The notes: generated by a model not told the origin, from the sequence alone. Shown: positions 11,117 through 23,040, counted from the stretch's first letter. The stretch is 64,000 bases of DNA from Aphrophora alni (GCA_963513935.1 OY740772.1:10634098-10698097), one strand, 5' to 3'. Made by a program: numbers and translations.

Positions 11117-13765
11117 AAATCTTATAAGTGAGGATTTTAATGATTTTTTTATGATTTGAATTTTGCTTACGTAGAGTGAGCCGATTTATAACTCTTATTG
11201 CAATTTTGAGAACTTTGACCAATGAATTTAGTTTAGGTTTTGATCTGACTTACAACTTAACATAAATTTAGAGTAACAAAAGTAGATCAGGAAAGTATGC
11301 AAAATAACGTAATCAATGGTCAAAATTTATCTCCTCAATTCTATATTATAACATGACAAATAACTGAATATTGATTTATGTACACAATATATCAACTTGA
11401 CATGATATTTGATTATTCTATGTATTTATATAATATTGGAATTACCTTTATCTTTAACAATGATAATGTTTCTAAATAACCAAATGAGAAATAAGTATTT
11501 TTGAAGTTAATGATTTACGTTTCTTTAAGACAAATGAGAACTTTTGTATTTAAAATTGTCATTGATTCTATATTGTTTACTTTTGATATTTCGGTACCTT
11601 ACAAAAACGATGATCGAATTTTCGTTCGTTCAATCTGGATTCTTCCAATTTGCAAGGTCCACGGCTTCTTAGGAGGACCGTTCAATTTTCAAGATGGTCT
11701 GTTCTACTGTTGGCTTGAAATCCAGAGAGCGGCTGATGAATGTTTATAGTTGATCCTATCTTCAAAAGCGCAGTTGTGGAAGTTCGAGTGTTCTTTCTTG
11801 AATTTGATGATTAATTAAAGTTGTTCGTTGTGTCTACTAATGTTCCCAAAGTATGTCAATTTATGGAGTTTGCTGAATTTACATTTGTTGTGCTTTTAGT
11901 TTTTTATTTATTTCGTACAAATTTTTATACTGTTCACATCTAAGAAGACTAATGTGAACAAAATGTTAAAATGATTTTAAAACTAATACATTTAAGTAAT
12001 TAGAGTGATGCTGATGGTAATAGCAGGATAATCAGAATGAACCTATAATCTCTGGTAAAGTCATTATATAGTCTCATCACCACTCTCCAACCAAACATTA
12101 TGACCAAATGTAGTCTCTTTTTTGAGTTTGGTAGTTTGCTTATATTTCCTGTAGCTTTTAAGATAGAATTTTTCTTCTATTTTTTTATGATCCCCTATGG
12201 ATTCTTTGTCTAATTTATTTTAAAACTTTTTTAAAATACTGACTTGTTTTTTGTCAATATCAGTGTGTTTTCGTCGAAATCATCATGACAATTCTTTATT
12301 TATTTATGTGGGAATTATACTTATTTCTCATGGGCATTGGTTACTAACGTGTATTTAAATAATTAATTATAATCACTACTTAATTGTCAAAATCATTATA
12401 TTTTGGTTGTATGAAAAGATTGTGGTTTTCCATCCATATAACCATCATATCTCACAAGCCCTATGGCCATGTTGTTCAAAAATTGCTATATTATCAAGCT
12501 TGAAGAACTCCATAATAATCATGTAAAATATTTTCAATCTTGAATCTAATTATTATTATTTATTAACTTTAACTAAAATTTAATTTTTGGATATGACCTT
12601 CTTTGGTCTATAACTTATTAATTATTGTTTTTAAGGAATAATTAAATTTTGCATGATTTCAGGAAAACATAGGTTTATTAAAAATTTCAAAAAAAAAAAA
12701 CACATTTTTAAAGAAAATAAGTTTTCAATGTCTTACGACACAAGTAAAAATTTCAATATTATAAGAGTCTGCCCTTTTGATTTGTAACGGTTTTAGGGTG
12801 AACTACATTCACTGCTTTGTTTCTGCTAAGTAACCCTTTCTATTTTGGTACTTGTGACCTTGACATTCCTTACAAGTCACCTTGATACGGGCCAAGCCTT
12901 TCTGGTCCGTCTCACACCTAACCCTAAAATGTAAAGTAATCTATGCTGATGGGGTGAATACCACTGAAAAAAAAAAGGTTTCGCATACACACTCTGTAGG
13001 ATACTTAGTGACCTTTCACATTTATGACACTTGATGATTTACATTGCAAATATAAGTTTACAAATTTGTTGACTGCTGCTTTACAATTGTGATTGTATTA
13101 ATTAATTAAAATGTTTAGGATGACGTATATTATTATCTTCAGGGAGCAGGTACAAAAATTAAACGTACTTATTTAAAATTATTGACCATATTAATGTCTG
13201 TAGTACGATAGTTCAAAATATACGTCACTTGTGTTGTACAATTTCTTGCACAATTGAAATGTTTCGGATAATCGTAAATGCAAATTTATAGTTTGCAATC
13301 ATTTAAAAAGAGAATCTACTGAAATAATAAAAACAAACATTGAAGATTAATTATTTAAGAAAAGGTAAAAAACTTAAGACCTATAAATTGGCTTGAGAAG
13401 CGATGAGGCTATTAACCTGCAGGTAATAGTGTATAATAACGGCTTCCTGGGGAATGCTTTAATTCCCTCTGAAATATAATGTGACGGGAAAAGAATTAAA
13501 CCCGTGATGAGAAGCAGGAACAGGGTGGAAGGAGGGTTTATGAACGATCCCTTAGGGGATGAAATTATACGTCACTACCTGCCAAGACAACTTAGCTACG
13601 TTGCTTTCTGATTTCAGTATGGGAATGAATTATTTGTCTGTACAAACAAAGTTAGTGTAGGCTAAAGGTAAATCTATCTAACTGATGAACCAATTATTGT
13701 TGTTAAGTTAACATATGTTATTTGGGTTTTGAGACTATAATTTATTACACAGGGCAAGAGTCAGT
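11117..13765. other. AT-rich non-coding DNA
   Basis: No gene or named element. Slightly less AT-rich patches lie near 11,600-11,760, 12,780-12,950 and 13,390-13,600 without any domain I recognise in six frames. Confidence 0.4.
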
Positions 13766-14465
13766 TGTGGGAAGATCGGATTTTTTTTATAGTTTCGTCG
13801 CAGCATCGCTGCTGAATTTTGATTGGGATCATGGCAGCATTACTTCTAATTTTTTTTATGGTTTTGTGGCTGCATCCTTTTTAAATTTTATTTGGGTTCG
13901 TGGCAGCATCCCTTTTGAATTTTTAATAGGTATGTGGCAGAATGTGTTCTGAATATTATATGGGTTCTTTCAGCATCTCTTCTGATTTTTGAATGGGTTC
14001 GTTTCAGCATTACTTCTGAATTTTTAATCAGTTCATGGGAGCATCTCTTTTCAATTTTTTATGGGGACATGGCAGCATCTCTTTTCAATTTTTTATGGGG
14101 ACATGGCAGCATCTCTCTGAATTTTGTATGGGTTCGTGGCAGCATCTCTTCTGTATTTTAAATGGGTTCATGGTAGCATACCTTCTGAATTTTGATTGGG
14201 ATCATGGCAGCATCCATTCTGAGTTTTCAATGGGTTCGTGACGTAATCCTTTTTAAAATTTTGTGTGGGTTCGGATCAGCATCTCTTTTGAATGAATTGG
14301 TTTCTGACATGATTTCTTGTGCATTTTGAATGAGTTCGTTTCAGCATCCTTTCTGAATTCGAATGGGCTCGTGGCAGCATCACATCTGAAGTTTGGATGA
14401 TTCCGTGGCAGCCCCCTTCTGCATTTTGAATAGATTCGTTATACTATCTCTTCTGAATTTTGAAC
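13766..14465 (+). repeat. Degenerate ~34-bp tandem array
   Basis: The word CAGCAT or a close variant recurs at 13801, 13835, 13870, 13904, 13938, 13971, 14005, 14039, 14073, 14107, 14140, 14174, 14208, 14278, 14342 and 14375, spaced 33-35 bp or multiples. The unit reads approximately TGGGTTCGTGGCAGCATC then TCTTCTGAATTTTGAA. About 20 units are present and diverge strongly at the 3' end. The period is not a multiple of three. The overlapping open frames rich in LLNF...WDHGSI motifs arise because the unit has few stop words, so I do not call them genes. Confidence 0.9.
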
Positions 14466-14609
14466 TTGATTATTATTTGGTATGTACGAAGGTTATGATG
14501 TTTGTGAATGCGTTAAATAGAGATAAAATGGGGTTGACGTTTAAAGACAAAAAATCTCGCAGTCATAATTACCTCAAAGAAAGGAGAAGAAATGAACATA
14601 ATATAGAGA

Positions 14610-14797
14610 CACCTAGCTCTGGAATACTCGTAATGTAAGTGTCGGAAGAGTTCAAGAGATTGTGAAGAAAGATCTGATACGAAAGACGAAAGAGACGGAT
14701 TTAGCCTAAGACAATACGAAGAAGAAAAGTGTAGTATATATAGTTAAGATCCCTCATGTTTCCTACGCCCTTACTTACTTTAGTAAGCCCTGAGGGT
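14610..14797 (+). repeat. ~190-bp dispersed repeat family, member 1
   Basis: The family consensus as seen here starts CCTCTAATACTCTAATAGCG, continues through GGAAGAG(A)ACAAGAGTTGGTC, AAGATGAAAGAG and ACTACACGAAGAAAAGTG, and ends near CTCACCATAGTGAG and CCCCTGAGG. This member matches at GGAATACTCGTAAT, TGTCGGAAGAGTTCAAGAG, GAAGAAGAAAAGTGTAG and AGTAAGCCCTGAGGG. It begins three same-strand members in a row. Class unknown: no tRNA boxes and no coding frame are evident. Confidence 0.6.
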
Positions 14798-14828
14798 AAA
14801 AATATGTGGGAAGAACTTAATATCGAAA

Positions 14829-14965
14829 CCTCAGCCCTCTAATACTCTAATGGCGTCAGGTTTGGAAGAGACTACGACGAGGTCAAGACAGACCTGTTTG
14901 GAAAGATGAAAGAGTTTGATATATCCTAAAACTACACGAAGAAAAGTGCTAGTGGATTTGAAGAT
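14829..14965 (+). repeat. ~190-bp dispersed repeat family, member 2
   Basis: Starts CCTCAGCCCTCTAATACTC, contains GGCGTCAGGTTTGGAAGAGA and ACTACACGAAGAAAAGTG, and is truncated before the family's 3' end. Confidence 0.65.
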
Positions 14966-15209
14966 TACATAGATTTGACGAAACTTAAAAATATTCGAAT
15001 TCCCTTTTCAGTATTTAAAATTCGTTTTTATTATAGCCTAAAGTATTTTCGTATATATAGTGAATCATGTGTAATATATTTATACTTATAGGTGAAACAT
15101 ATAAGTTTTTTAGGTTTTTACCTTCGTGTTAAAGGTGAAAGACCTCTCGTTCATCATAGCCAAAAAATAACATAAAATAAAGAGTAACTCATAAATAACT
15201 CCTATCAAT

Positions 15210-15380
15210 AGAGTAACTCTAATAGCGTCAGGGTTGGAAGAGATCAGGAGTTGGTCAAAAGAAACTTCATCAGATTGATGCGAGAAAGGAATATAACTCA
15301 AGACACTGAAAAAGTTGTTTATCCAGCTACCCCCACCCGACATTGCTAAGCCTGTACTCACCACAGTGAGCCCCTGAGGA
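15210..15380 (+). repeat. ~190-bp dispersed repeat family, member 3
   Basis: Contains GAGTAACTCTAATAGCGTCA, GGGTTGGAAGAGAT, GGAGTTGGTCAA and the 3' part GTACTCACCACAGTGAGCCC followed by CTGAGG. Together with member 2 it shows the family's likely edges, CCTCAG at the left and CTGAGG at the right, which are reverse complements. Confidence 0.65.
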
Positions 15381-16045
15381 TACAGTTCTCTACTATAGTT
15401 GTTACAAATATTCCAAACGAAGTTTTAAAATTTTATTCTAACGTTGTATGTAACAAAGTACAATTTTGTTCAATTAAACATTTCTCTTCGTTGATTTATC
15501 TTGTTTTATTTATTAAACTTTTGAAGAATAATTAATTAATATTCCAAGTCTGACTGCAACCTCTTTTAATTCGTCTTGAAACGTTACCAAGTTGTAATTA
15601 AAACGTTTTGGTAAGGAAAATTGTAATTAATATATGTCCACTTAAATTTTAACATAGCTTTACCTTGTAACATAGCTTTCTGATTTTTTGGATATATGGG
15701 TTTTTTTTGTAAGGAGTGTATATTATTTATGAAAGTGTCTGAGAACGTTAAAGACCAAATAGAGATAGTGAGACAAAAAATTATATTCCAGTTGTAATTA
15801 TGATGATTAGAGTTCACAAATTTTAATGAAACCGTTTCAGAATGGCGACCATTGAACGCAGGTGATTAAACTGCGTATACTATGCAATGTCGTAGGATCA
15901 ATAGTTGATACTTTATTTTTAAGCAACTATTTTAAATGTCGGGCATTTTGAAATTTTCCAACCGAATTTTTGGTCAAGGAATATGTCAAAGATATTGTAT
16001 TAAAATATAAATTTGTGCATTGTGTATTAGTGTTTACATGTTCAA
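15381..16045. other. AT-rich non-coding DNA
   Basis: No recognisable feature other than AT-rich runs. Confidence 0.4.
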
Positions 16046-16050
16046 AGTGT

Positions 16051-16101
16051 TTTGTTGTCTGATGATGGTATGATAGTACCGAAACAGCTGTAACAAAGAA
16101 A
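16051..16101 (+). ncRNA. Hammerhead-ribozyme-like motif (solitary)
   Basis: The core CTGATGA (16059-16065) is followed by one extra T, a 4-bp stem II GGTA/TACC with loop TGATAG, and GAAAC (16081-16085). Then AGCT and GTA complete a minimal stem III (AC/GT) and an NUH cleavage triplet. Stem I can form from TTGT (16055-16058) and ACAA (16093-16096). All invariant core positions (CUGANGA, GAA) are present. The extra nucleotide before stem II departs from the textbook core, so activity is uncertain. Penelope-like elements are known to carry hammerhead motifs in their termini. No Penelope coding sequence is attached here. Confidence 0.5.
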
Positions 16102-16608
16102 ATATCCAAAATTGACTGCTTGACGTAAGTACTAATATAGAAATAAATATTATTACTCTGGAAAATCATTTTGTCATTAAAATAAATAAAAATCCATCTA
16201 CATCAGTTTCCATGTATATCTGTTGACCATTTTATGTTGTTTTTTTTTTCGAAAAATAATGGTAACTTTAAAATTGATTAGGATTTCAATTCGAAATTTT
16301 GTACACATATTTCTTCTGCGACGTTTCATCGGAGTACTAAAAATAAAAACTTTGTTTAATGTATTTTCAAAATGGCTGTCGTTTGAAATGTTTTAAATAT
16401 TAAATATCTCTAAAATTATAAAAAGTAAACGGCTGTAATTTTACGAATTTATAAAATTACGTTTTGATTCTAGGTATACTAATACAACAAAGAAAATGTG
16501 TACAACAAATGTCGATTCAAAATTTCAATAATAATTTAAAGTTATAAATAAGTTTCGAAAAAAAATGGCCGATAACGGATTACGAAGCGTTTTCGGACAT
16601 ATAAAAGA

Positions 16609-16730
16609 TATTGAGCTCGACTTGTAGGATGGTATCTTTGATCAAATAAAACTTGAACACAAATTTTTACAAACAGTACGTTTCAGTTATATTTTGTCAT
16701 TGAAACCCGTTAGAATAAATAAAGGTAAAA
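16609..16730 (-). mobile_element. Penelope-type 3' terminus remnant, inverted pair collapsed
   Basis: ATTGAGCTCGACTTGTAGGA at 16,609 matches the minus-strand terminus at 40,677 (ATTGAGCTTGACTTGTG) and the end of the full insertion at 63,085-63,105 read in reverse. It continues through AATAAAACTTGAACA (compare AATAAAACTCGAACA at 40,714). It then passes into GTTTCA ... TGAAAC, the two GAAAC core words in opposite orientation only about 20 nt apart. This suggests a head-to-head pair that has lost its centre. Confidence 0.5.
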
Positions 16731-18286
16731 TTTTAAAACTTTTTTTAAAGTTTTATTTTACCAGGAAAACTCTTTTCTTTATTTTGTAGAAATAAATAAT
16801 TAACTGAAGTTAGGACACTTATTTTTAAACATTCTTTATATGTAGCATCTTCTCAACATAGCTTTTCCCGTATGTTTTCACTTTGCATAGAAGTAGAAAG
16901 TAAAATCGATCTCAATGATCATTGTGTCTTGTAAATAAATTTGAAGAACACATAACTTCTGTAATCGGGTTTCATTTGTTCTGGTACGTAATACAATTCC
17001 CGTGTCTATATTTGTACAAGACTATTGACCAACTCGGGATGAATGCCCTTCTACCACCAGATTTTGATCCCTCGGGAAGATTTTCTTCTTCCCCTTGACC
17101 CTTAATTACAACCTAGCAACCAAATAACATTATTTTATTTAAATAGGTTATTTTCTTTAAAACTATGAAGTAAGAAATATATCGTATTCGATTACTTTTT
17201 AATTTTTCAAATATTGTGAACTCAGTTTGACCCATCTATCCGGGTCATATTCAAGCAGCATTTTAATCAGACAATTCAAGAATGATGGTTTGAACATCTA
17301 AACAAAATAAATCATATCTTGGCTCGATGATCAAAAATGACAAAATTTTAGACAAAATGGGCTAAAACATGGGTTGATAAATAATAATTAATTATATTCG
17401 ACCTTCTTGTCGAAAGTTTTCATCGATTATGTTAGAAGCTTAGTTAAACAGTTGGGTGTTATTTAAATTCTGCAACAAATCAATCTTGGGTCGTAGGACT
17501 TTGCAACCGGGAGAACAAAAGGTTATTTGAAAAATATATCTTTGTTATTACTATTTCATGAAACTAGCAAATACGAGCATATTTGTATAGAGATAGAAGG
17601 AGAGAGAAAGTAATAAAAAAATATAAACTAAAACACTGTCTTATAACTCTGTACATAAACAAATCAAGTATACAACAGTTTTACCACGTAAAGGTCACAT
17701 TAGACAAAACCTCATAATAAAGATTATGTTTGTATACAGCTTTACCAGGATAATGTTCAGTTTATCACAGCCTCCATGGAAAAACAATTCTGTACCTATA
17801 AATCCTTGTTATGAATCTTGTTAATGTAAACCTAACCTCTGCTACTTATGTTACGCTCCACAAATACCCTTTCAGGTCGGCTGCAAGTTACTGGCTATAA
17901 ACCAGTTTGACTTCTATCATTTTACATAGTTTCACGAATATTGTTATATCTTTTGTTTTAAAATTCTTGTACGATTTTGTATTAGTTTATTTATATAATG
18001 ATTAGTACAATAATATGCAAATATACAACTTACATGTATGTATGAGTAAAATTGTATAAATATTTATATTTTTTTCTAAAAAGTAATTTTATTGCAAGAA
18101 CCAACATAAAACTGTTACGCTTAGTTTTGAGTCTTTCTTGAAAGTTTTAATCACCTTATTGCAAGAAAAAAGTTTTAAAAGTTGATCATAATTTTGCTAA
18201 GTTCGAAACTAATAATTTAACTTGTAGTCCAACATTTATTTTAGTTGTATGTGGTGTATTATTGTTAACTTTATGTTGTTTTTTTG
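16731..18286. other. AT-rich non-coding DNA
   Basis: No gene seen. A somewhat GC-richer patch at 16,960-17,110 shows no domain in six frames. Confidence 0.4.
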
Positions 18287-19075
18287 TATTTCTAGGAGAA
18301 TTAAACATTTATTTGTATTTCTAGGAGAATTATATATTTATATTTTGTATTTCTAGGAGAAATATACATTTATTTGTATTTCTAGGAGAATTATTTATTT
18401 ATATTTTGTCTTTCTAGGAGAAATATACATTTATTTGTATTTCTAGGAGAAATATATATTTATATTTTGTCTTTCTAGGAGAAATATACATTTATTTGTA
18501 TTTCTAGGAGAATTATACATTTATATTTTGTATTTCTAGGAGAATTATACATATATTTGTATTTCTAGGAGAATTATACATTTATATTTTGTATTTCTAG
18601 GAGAATTATACATTTATATTTTGTATTTCTAGGAGAATTATACATTTATATTTTGTATTTCTAGGAGAATTATACATATATTTGTTTTCTAGAAGAATTA
18701 TACATTTATATTTTGTATTTCTAGGAGAATTATATATATATTTGTATTTCTAGGAGAATTATACATTTATATTTTGTATTTCTAGGAGAATTAGACATAT
18801 ATTTGTATTTCTAGGAGAATTATACATTTATATTTTGTATTTCTAGGAGAATTATACATATATTTGTATTTCTAGGAGAATTATACATTTATATTTTGTA
18901 TTTCTAGGAGAATTATACATTTATATTTTGTATTTCTAGGAGAATTATATATTTATATTTTGTATTTCTAGGAGAATTATACGTTTATATTTTGAATTTC
19001 TAGGAAAATTATATATTTATATTTTGTATTTCTAGGAGAATTATACATTTATATTTTGTATTTCTAAGATGAGTA
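18285..19075 (+). repeat. Tandem array with alternating 29/32-bp units
   Basis: The word TCTAGGAGAA, or a one- or two-base variant, starts at 26 positions from 18291 to 19063. The spacings are 29,32,29,32,29,32,29,32,29,32,32,32,28,32,29,32,29,32,29,32,32,32,32,32,32. The array is therefore partly a 61-bp dimer (29+32) and partly a plain 32-mer. The short unit has TTATTTGTATTTC or ATATTTGTATTTC before the core, the long one TTATATTTTGTATTTC. One unit (18688) reads TTCTAGAAGAA. No coding potential. Confidence 0.95.
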
Positions 19076-19717
19076 TACATCGTGTATAATAAACAAAATA
19101 ATATATAACGCAGGTAAAATTGTATGTTTTAGATAATCAAATATAAAAAAGTTTCACACAAAAGTTTTCAGGATACTTAAGCTTTCCATTTGCGACAGTA
19201 ATTAGTTTTATAGTAAATACTACTGCAAAAATATTAATGTAAATTATGTTATTTTACTAATACAATACTCAAAATTAAAATAATTTTTAGGATAACATAA
19301 GGCGTGTAATCTATTCACACCTTGAAATCGATTTCAGTATTTAGTAATAATAACACCATTATGATTCTGTTTTTTATTAAGATTAAATTTATGATATCAT
19401 CATAAATAACGAAACCTTTCTGTATTTAACTTATTTGTATAGAAAAAAATGAAGACTAAGAATTGAAAACATTTTATAGTTTGGTTTATTAAAATCGTTG
19501 TCAAAAATATAAAAGAATATAAAATAATATTTTATTTTTAATTGTTTATTTTTATATACAAATAAGTTAAATGCATGTATTTTTATTTTTGTTATTGATG
19601 ACGAATCTAGTTCTTCAAACATTTGTTTAAAATACGTGAAATATTCCAAGCATTTTCAGAAGTATTCATTTGACCAAGGTGGTGTTTACAAAATTGTAAA
19701 TAAATACATTCTACGCA
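19076..19717. other. AT-rich non-coding DNA
   Basis: Nothing recognised. The minus-strand open frame at 19,431-19,649 has only AT-biased residues. Confidence 0.4.
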
Positions 19718-19882
19718 CTCTCAGGGATGAGTACGGGGATGGCAATCCCAAGGACTTATCTGGATCTACCACATTTTTTCATGTGTTCTTAGATTAGATC
19801 CCTCTCTTCTTACCTAACATGTGTCACTTGACCAACTTTTGTTCTCTTCCAACACTGACATTATTAGAGTATACGAGAGCTA
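19718..19882 (-). repeat. ~190-bp dispersed repeat family, member 4
   Basis: Inverted member: CTCTCAGGGATGAGTACGGG, GGATCTACCACATTTTTTCA, ACTTGACCAACTTTTGTTCT and TATTAGAGTATACGAGAGC are the reverse complements of the family words in reverse order. Confidence 0.65.
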
Positions 19883-20511
19883 AATTTCTAGATATTTATT
19901 TTGTATTATTTTACTCATTTTTCAATAACGCTATAATCACCTGGTTGTTGGGGTAACTAGGTTAAGCCTAACATCATACGTTCTTTTGTTTTACACGAAT
20001 TAATTATAAGAATTTAAAAGACACAAGAAAAGTTGTTTTGTTATTTTAAACCGTACACATTTCTTAAAATATTCTGCCTGAAAGTACAGCTTCAATAAAT
20101 GTGTTACCAATATCGGTATATAAGCTTTTAAGCATAACGACAGAATTTAGAACTTGTAAATAATGAAACCTTCGTATCTGTGTTTTTCAAAAACAAAATG
20201 TACGACTAAAATGCAATGTTTCCGATACCTTTACGTATATAACGAGCCATTATTGGTTGTAAACACCTTCTGTAGGTATCGTGAAGGAAAAGAGGAGTGG
20301 TTTTCTTGAGGTAATAATGAGGTACGAACTGAACATCCATTGACAAGATGACATCTTCATTAGTAGTTGATCAATACAAATTTCTATAAGTGGAAACACA
20401 CCGGCAAGCCGATATTTCTCTGTTTAAGTTATCATCTACAATTATTACTATTGCACAACAAGAAGTGACCTTTGTGCACAAATAAGGAGTCACTAAAGTG
20501 AAAACGGACGT

Positions 20512-20656
20512 GGTATTCCAGAAGGAACCTAGCTGGATCCACACTTTTTTCATGTAGTTTTAGTTAGATCTCAAGTCTTAATTTTTTGCTATGAGATCTC
20601 TCTTGATCAACTCTTGTTATCATCCGGCCCTGAAGCTTTTAGAATACTCAAGAGTT
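20512..20656 (-). repeat. ~190-bp dispersed repeat family, member 5
   Basis: Contains CCTAGCTGGATCCACACTTT, TTCATGTAGTTTTAGTTAGA, TCTCTTGATCAACTCTTGTT and AGAATACTCAAGAG in the minus-strand order of the family. Confidence 0.65.
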
Positions 20657-21365
20657 AGTATATTCTGAAAATTTATTTTGCGTTCTTGTCTAATTTAATT
20701 TTCTTTAGGTGATGACGGTCGAAATGGTTTTCGCCATTAAACACTAAGAAAAACATCTAAGGGGTGTTTCATTTCTATTCATTACTAATTTTTCACTAAT
20801 TTTGTTCAGTATAATTAACTATTGATAGATGAGTGTAAAAATTTGGTGATAAAATTGTTACAGGGTTACAGATTTCAAACTCACTGAACTATTCTATTGC
20901 TGTTGATAGAAATAAATAGGCAGATACGTTTAACCAGAGTAAGGTTTAATTGACGGCCAACACAATTTGTAGGTCCTGAATCTTTCTGGGAATAGAAGTA
21001 GAGCATTGATTATGAGCTGGTATGGAGAAAGCGCTTGACTGTGGACAATCAATTTTCTTGACAGTCCATACGAAGGAGGGGAAGCTTGGATTGAATAAAC
21101 TACCTTAATTGGATGATAGGCATTATGTAGATATCTACTATATTTGATTTACTTGGACTTGAACTGTGTGGGTTTGGTAAAGGAATGATTCTGGTTGTTT
21201 GATACATAGAATAAAATAAAGTGTGGCATTTTTACATTAAGGTTTTATAAGTTATTTAAATCTCTGATCTATTTATCTATGTCAAAAGAGCAATTATTTT
21301 TGATAAACGGTGATATGGTGTTCTTTTGATGAGGTGGTGAATAGGTTGGATCTTTCCCTTAAAGA

Positions 21366-21500
21366 CTCACTATGGTGAGTGCAGGGGTGGCAATCCCGTA
21401 GGACCTAGCGTTAGGTTTCTTTCTTTTATCTTCCTATTAGCTTTCATCTTGAACAAAACTGGTTATTTTCTATCACTGACGCTAATAGAGTATTCAATGA
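21366..21500 (-). repeat. ~190-bp dispersed repeat family, member 6
   Basis: Contains ACTCACTATGGTGAGTGCAG, GGCAATCCCGTAGGACCTAG and TCACTGACGCTAATAGAGTA. It preserves the ACTCAC...GTGAGT hairpin near the family's 3' edge. Confidence 0.6.
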
Positions 21501-22463
21501 TAAGGAGTCTTTATTTTAGATTCCTTTCTTTTATAAGGACCGAGAGGTTGTTCGGATTTAAATACCAAAAAATAGATAACAATCCATAAGACCTTTTTAG
21601 GGACACGAAAAAAAACTCTCGCCTTTACAAAATAGGAATTATTATACTTGAATTTTGCTAAATGGAATAATTTTTTTTTTATTTAAACGATTATGACCTT
21701 TTATTTAGAAATTTGTATACGAAATGTTTTATAAGTGAATTGATCTAAATTCAATCAGCTGATATTTGTTTGTCATTTAATAATATATTAACCTAAAAGT
21801 TTTCTTTGTACAGTAATTACTTACGAAGGTAAAGTTTTTGTTTTAAAGAAACCAATTCATTATAAAATGAAAGCCTCAAGGTAAGATAGGGTAAGGGCTG
21901 GAACACGTGTACTGATGTTAAAGTTATTTCTCTGCAGTTTGTGTGATATTTCTCTACAGTTTGACAGTTTAGTTTATTAAAGATTAATTCAGATTCATTA
22001 CACGAACTTCGGATTATTTCCGAAACAAACTTTATACAGGTTAAGTAGTTATATGTTATCTATGGAACCATTTATAAGGTTTTAAGATTTCCTGCGTTGT
22101 TAACGAAATAGTTTAAAATATTCAAAGGTATGAAGTCTCTATTTATGCTGTTTTCGATTTGTTAAAGCGATGAAGACTGCAAGGTTTTTCGTCTTAAAAA
22201 GAACAGGCGAATGTTTTAAGTAAATAAATACAATATTTACTAGGGAATATTATGCCTCCGTACGATTCAGTTTAAATAACCTGAAATTTAATTTAATTTT
22301 GACTAACCCAGGTATTTGACGAATTTTAAATACTCTCTCTACCAAAGAATCGTAACAAGATTTTCGAAACTGCCGCCAATTATCAGCTTCATAAGTGTTG
22401 AATATGCAAATATAATTTTCGCATTTTTACTACAAGAAAAGAGGAATACGTGACTTTGGTTTC

Positions 22464-22465
<2 letters not shown>
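21501..22465. other. AT-rich non-coding DNA
   Basis: Nothing recognised. Confidence 0.4.

Positions 22466-22523
<58 letters not shown>
22466..22523. repeat. (TA)29 microsatellite
   Basis: Uninterrupted TA dinucleotides over 58 bp. The minus-strand open frame across it is a repeat artefact (alternating I and Y). Confidence 0.97.
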
Positions 22524-22526
<3 letters not shown>

Positions 22527-22869
22527 GTTACAGTTGTAACTAATTTTAGAAATAAATTTCCCTCTCGTTGAAGAAGATTCCCGCTCAAAATATCGCCAGT
22601 AACACTATGTAGTCTCAATAATTTAAGACGTTTGTTACATGTAACATGCTGTTACATGTTTACAATATAAATATGTTGTCATAAGAGAAATGTCACAAGA
22701 CAAATTACGTCACTCTCTGTTGTATTATACAACTGTTACAACTTATCTATATTGCAGACTCCTACAGTGTGTCATTCCATGCAGACCACAAAATGAGTTC
22801 TTATATTTCCATATTGAACCTAGATGAGAAACAACTAACAACAATTGTTTCTAACTGCTGCCATTTTAA

Positions 22870-23040
22870 TCAACGATTAGTAAACCAAACCTTTAGGTAG
22901 TCGTGCCCACTTCCACCTAGCCACTGGCCTTTAGAGAGTATTTTTTCTCTTGGCTGATTCTTAGGCAATGCTTCTACCCCCAGGAAACCTCGCACAACGT
23001 CTTCCCAAGTCGTTCTAGGCTTACCTCTGCTTCCCTCTTA
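22870..23040 (-). pseudogene. LINE-type ORF C-terminal remnant
   Basis: Minus-strand frame 23,034 down to a stop at 22,870 encodes 54 residues beginning GSRGKPRTTWEDVVRGFLGV and including GQWLGGSGHDYLKVW. A basic GRP/GKPR-x-x-W-x-D motif like this is typical of the segment downstream of the reverse transcriptase in several LINE clades (pattern GRPrxrWxDdv). Upstream of 23,034 the frame is broken, and I cannot find the reverse transcriptase. Assignment to a clade is not possible; a different transposon-derived protein is the alternative. Confidence 0.5.

Noticed and set aside
10884..11222. 112-codon minus-strand open frame
   Set aside because: It runs across the proposed LTR and primer site, so it is not a plausible protein; openness reflects the GC-richer LTR block.
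18285..19075. Repeated 3' splice-site-like word (TTTCTAG|GAG) or heat-shock-element-like word
   Set aside because: The resemblance comes from the tandem unit itself; there are no exons, and the inverted-pair spacing does not fit a heat-shock element except in one unit.
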